DNA from: Candidatus Omnitrophota bacterium
GTDB taxonomy: Bacteria; Omnitrophota; Gorgyraeia; Tantalellales; Tantalellaceae
Direction of reading: 5' to 3'
DNA length: 6,405 nucleotides
Assembly: GCA_028717825.1 (NCBI GenBank)
Contig: JAQUNB010000070.1
Coordinates: 1 to 6,405, forward strand
In this document: one piece after another, positions 4,758 to 6,405 of the stretch
How the letters are laid out: every line of letters starts with the position of its first letter
Position numbering within the stretch: position 1 is the stretch's first letter
The notes under the pieces: model-generated
Told to the model about the DNA's origin: nothing
Databases searched by the model: none
The model's input: only the letters and a program-made list of their open reading frames with translations
Position numbers and translations under genes: made by a program

Positions 4758-5699
4758 TTAACGATTATAACATGCATCAATAAGCCGTTTTAAGCTGGTA
4801 GTAGCCACACATTGAACCGTATCGGCCCCGCCGTAATAAATTTTGATCTCGCCGTTATCCTCGGTCACGGCCCCGCAAGTAAATACCACACTTGGGGTTT
4901 GCCCCACAAGTTCGTATTGTTCTTCGGGTATCAAGATCGCATCTTCAGACATAGCCTTTACTTTAGACGGGTCATTCAACTCCAAAAGACACACGCCTAA
5001 TTGATAGACAAGATGCGACTTACATTGGCTACGTACGCCATGAAAAATAGTAAGCCATCCTTCGGGTGTTTTAATAGGAGTAGCCCCCGGTCCGATCTTT
5101 GTCCAAGCCCAACGAATACCCTGCCAGTTCCTGAACACACATTTACTTTTCCCCCAAAAGATAAGATCCGGAGAATATGATACCCAGATATCCCCGGTAT
5201 CGGCTCCGGTATTGGGTCGGTCAAGCCGTGCGTACAATCCGTTGATCTTCTCCGGGAAAAGCACCCCATTGCGGTTATCTGTTTCGGAAATAAACCCCAT
5301 CCATTCGAATTTTTTAAAGTCTTCTGTCTTCACCAAACTTAGCCGGCAAGTATGACCTGAATGTGCGGCGTGCACTATGTAATATACGTCCCCTATTTTT
5401 GTCACACGCGGATCATAATACATGCTACAGGCATACTCTTTGAAATCCGGATCATTATGGGGCATGTCTACCGGTTTTGACTGCGGTTTAAAATGGTAAC
5501 CGTCCGTACTTTCCGCGATCCAAAAACGATCAAGCAAAGCGGAGTTTTCCACCCGGCAAACCATAATATAAGAACCGTTGTATTTCACGATGCCGGAATT
5601 AAAAACATTTTTAATATCGGCTTCAGCAGGAAAATCCCTACCTGTCAGGATAGGGTTCCCTTCGTACCGCTTGCATATAGGATATTTGTTTGTTTTCAT
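4758..5699 (-). CDS. GH130 beta-mannoside phosphorylase (mannosylglucose phosphorylase-like)
   Basis: GH130 enzymes use inorganic phosphate to split beta-mannosidic bonds, giving alpha-mannose-1-phosphate and a free sugar. The 313-residue protein has the family's five-bladed beta-propeller length and motifs in order: NPILTGRDFP (15-24), NVFNSGIVKYNGSYIMVCRVE (31-51), YDPRVTKI (95-102), NRNGVLFPEKINGLYARLDR (142-161), WTKIGPGATPIKTPEGWL (199-216), FHGV (219-222) and YYGGADT (288-294). D96 in Y-D-P-R-V matches the catalytic proton donor. Y-D-P-R and N-R-N-G-V-L-F-P resemble the mannosylglucose phosphorylase subfamily (GH130_1), but exact specificity cannot be read from sequence. Start: ATG at 5697-5699, which aligns with the family N-terminus. 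AAGGGG lies 12 nt upstream, rather far. A GTG at 5742-5744 would add 15 residues, overlap the HAD gene and has no properly spaced site. The protein has no signal peptide, so it acts in the cytoplasm. It lies between the HAD gene (26 bp gap) and the transporter. Confidence 0.93.
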   Translation of the reverse strand: MKTNKYPICKRYEGNPILTGRDFPAEADIKNVFNSGIVKYNGSYIMVCRVENSALLDRFWIAESTDGYHFKPQSKPVDMPHNDPDFKEYACSMYYDPRVTKIGDVYYIVHAAHSGHTCRLSLVKTEDFKKFEWMGFISETDNRNGVLFPEKINGLYARLDRPNTGADTGDIWVSYSPDLIFWGKSKCVFRNWQGIRWAWTKIGPGATPIKTPEGWLTIFHGVRSQCKSHLVYQLGVCLLELNDPSKVKAMSEDAILIPEEQYELVGQTPSVVFTCGAVTEDNGEIKIYYGGADTVQCVATTSLKRLIDACYNR

Positions 5700-5725
5700 G
5701 TCTGTTTTACGCCCCTTCTCTTTGA

Positions 5726-6405
5726 TTAAGCGATATCTAACCACTCCGTATCAGCTCTATTCCATTCTAAAATCGCATGCCCTTTGTTCTCAAAGAATGC
5801 CCGGACTTTTTCCTGATCGTAATTTAAGAGGTCCTGAAGAATAGGCACTAGTATAGAAAGAACATTATCGGATATTACACTTCTTCGGCAGATGTGTCCC
5901 ATATAAGGTGCGGGGGAAACGGTTATCGGATAACCATGGTAGGACTTAACATGTAACATCACATGGACATCGCTTGACCCATCTCCTACATACACTATGG
6001 CATCCCGAGGGACATTCTCTTTTTGTTTTAACATATCTAGAGTGGCTACTTTCGCATGTCCGGCATTAGTTCTTTCAACATCCTGAGCGATGCCATTTTT
6101 ATAAATGAAAGTTGTGCCGTATATGTTGGCAACAGGAAAGATCTTTTCTACTGCTCTCTCGATACACTCTTTAGGCGCCGCGGATACTATGTACGTACCG
6201 AAACGATAGTCGTCAATCCCTTCAGCCAAGATACTCATTAGTTCAATAACCCCCTTTTTCAGCTTGATCTCTTTTCCTACCTCATAGAGAAGATCTTTGC
6301 TTACTTTCCCAATATAATCAGGGTCCTGAACTATCAAATGCGCGAGTTCTCCGCCGAGCTGTACAATGTTTCTTCGTTTTATTTCTTCTATCTTCTGGTC
6401 AAATC
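5726..6405 (-). CDS. HAD-superfamily phosphatase (phosphoserine-phosphatase-like), 5'-truncated by the window edge
   Basis: The frame is open to the right edge, and 225 residues are visible up to the TAA at 5726-5728. The apparent start at 6335-6337 is an internal TTG; upstream the frame continues as FDQKIEEIKRRNIVQLGGEL. HAD motifs II-IV are present in order: IVSAAPKECIERA (motif II Ser at about 6182-6184), NAGHAKVATLD (motif III Lys at about 6050-6052) and YVGDGSSDVHVM (motif IV, G-D-G-x-x-D, first Asp at 5981-5983). Motif I (DxDx[TV]), which holds the nucleophilic Asp, must lie beyond the window, with the cap region partly beyond it. The layout and the S-A-A-P motif resemble phosphoserine-phosphatase-type HAD enzymes, but the substrate cannot be told. 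It is the first visible gene of the unit with GH130 and the transporter, so a sugar-phosphate substrate is plausible. Superfamily membership is firm; the specific reaction is unknown. Confidence 0.88.
   Translation of the reverse strand, partial: FDQKIEEIKRRNIVQLGGELAHLIVQDPDYIGKVSKDLLYEVGKEIKLKKGVIELMSILAEGIDDYRFGTYIVSAAPKECIERAVEKIFPVANIYGTTFIYKNGIAQDVERTNAGHAKVATLDMLKQKENVPRDAIVYVGDGSSDVHVMLHVKSYHGYPITVSPAPYMGHICRRSVISDNVLSILVPILQDLLNYDQEKVRAFFENKGHAILEWNRADTEWLDIA

Noticed and set aside
5700..5744. GTG at 5744 as the GH130 start, overlapping the end of the HAD gene
   Set aside because: The extra residues do not match the family N-terminus and no ribosome-binding site is spaced for it; the ATG at 5697-5699 fits better.
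6335..6337. TTG as the start of the HAD phosphatase
   Set aside because: The frame continues unbroken to the window edge, and HAD motif I has not yet appeared, so the true start lies outside.
1..6405. CRISPR array, tRNA or rRNA genes, integrase or defence genes
   Set aside because: No regularly spaced direct repeats, cloverleaf with a tRNA-like 3' end, rRNA segments, or recombinase or nuclease motifs were seen on either strand.

Overview
The window is a 6.4 kb piece of a moderately AT-rich bacterial chromosome. It holds seven protein-coding genes, two of them cut by the window edges. Exported proteins, an AsmA-like membrane-anchored protein and strong Shine-Dalgarno sites point to a diderm (Gram-negative) bacterium. 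The mix of these families, a GPH-transporter/GH130 pair and abundant small palindromic repeats resembles uncultured PVC-type lineages such as Omnitrophota. That placement is an inference from gene style, not a demonstrated assignment.

Layout. At the left edge, on the + strand, is the end of rpsT (ribosomal protein S20). It closes at a strong terminator that works in both directions (271-304). Every other gene is on the - strand, so the genes converge on that terminator. Reading leftwards from the right edge: a 5'-truncated HAD-superfamily phosphatase (5726-6405); a GH130 mannoside phosphorylase (4758-5699); a GPH-family sugar/cation symporter (3221-4675), which ends at a second two-way terminator (3154-3191); a small exported protein with an Ada-type zinc-binding domain (2792-3055), preceded by a near-consensus sigma70-type promoter (3086-3114); an exported or dual-start cyclophilin peptidyl-prolyl isomerase (2208-2744); an AsmA-like membrane-anchored protein (1177-2016); and a secreted protein of unknown function with a short C-terminal motif of BamE/SmpA style (324-977).

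How the genes fit together. The HAD, GH130 and GPH genes lie head to tail with gaps of 26 and 82 bp and look like one sugar-use operon. The transporter would import a beta-mannoside, the phosphorylase would split it with phosphate to mannose-1-phosphate plus a free sugar, and the HAD enzyme may act on a phosphorylated product. The HAD step is the least certain. The next four genes share an envelope theme: exported, membrane-anchored or envelope-folding proteins. The Ada-like gene and the cyclophilin are probably co-transcribed. The last two are each preceded by roughly 190-200 bp of non-coding DNA.

Non-coding DNA. There is no gene-free stretch longer than 300 bp. The two largest gaps (978-1176 and 2017-2207) each contain palindromic repeats: a pair of GTAG-headed REP-like palindromes in the first and a GC-rich multi-hairpin element in the second. 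These are the clearest mobile or repetitive signals in the window.
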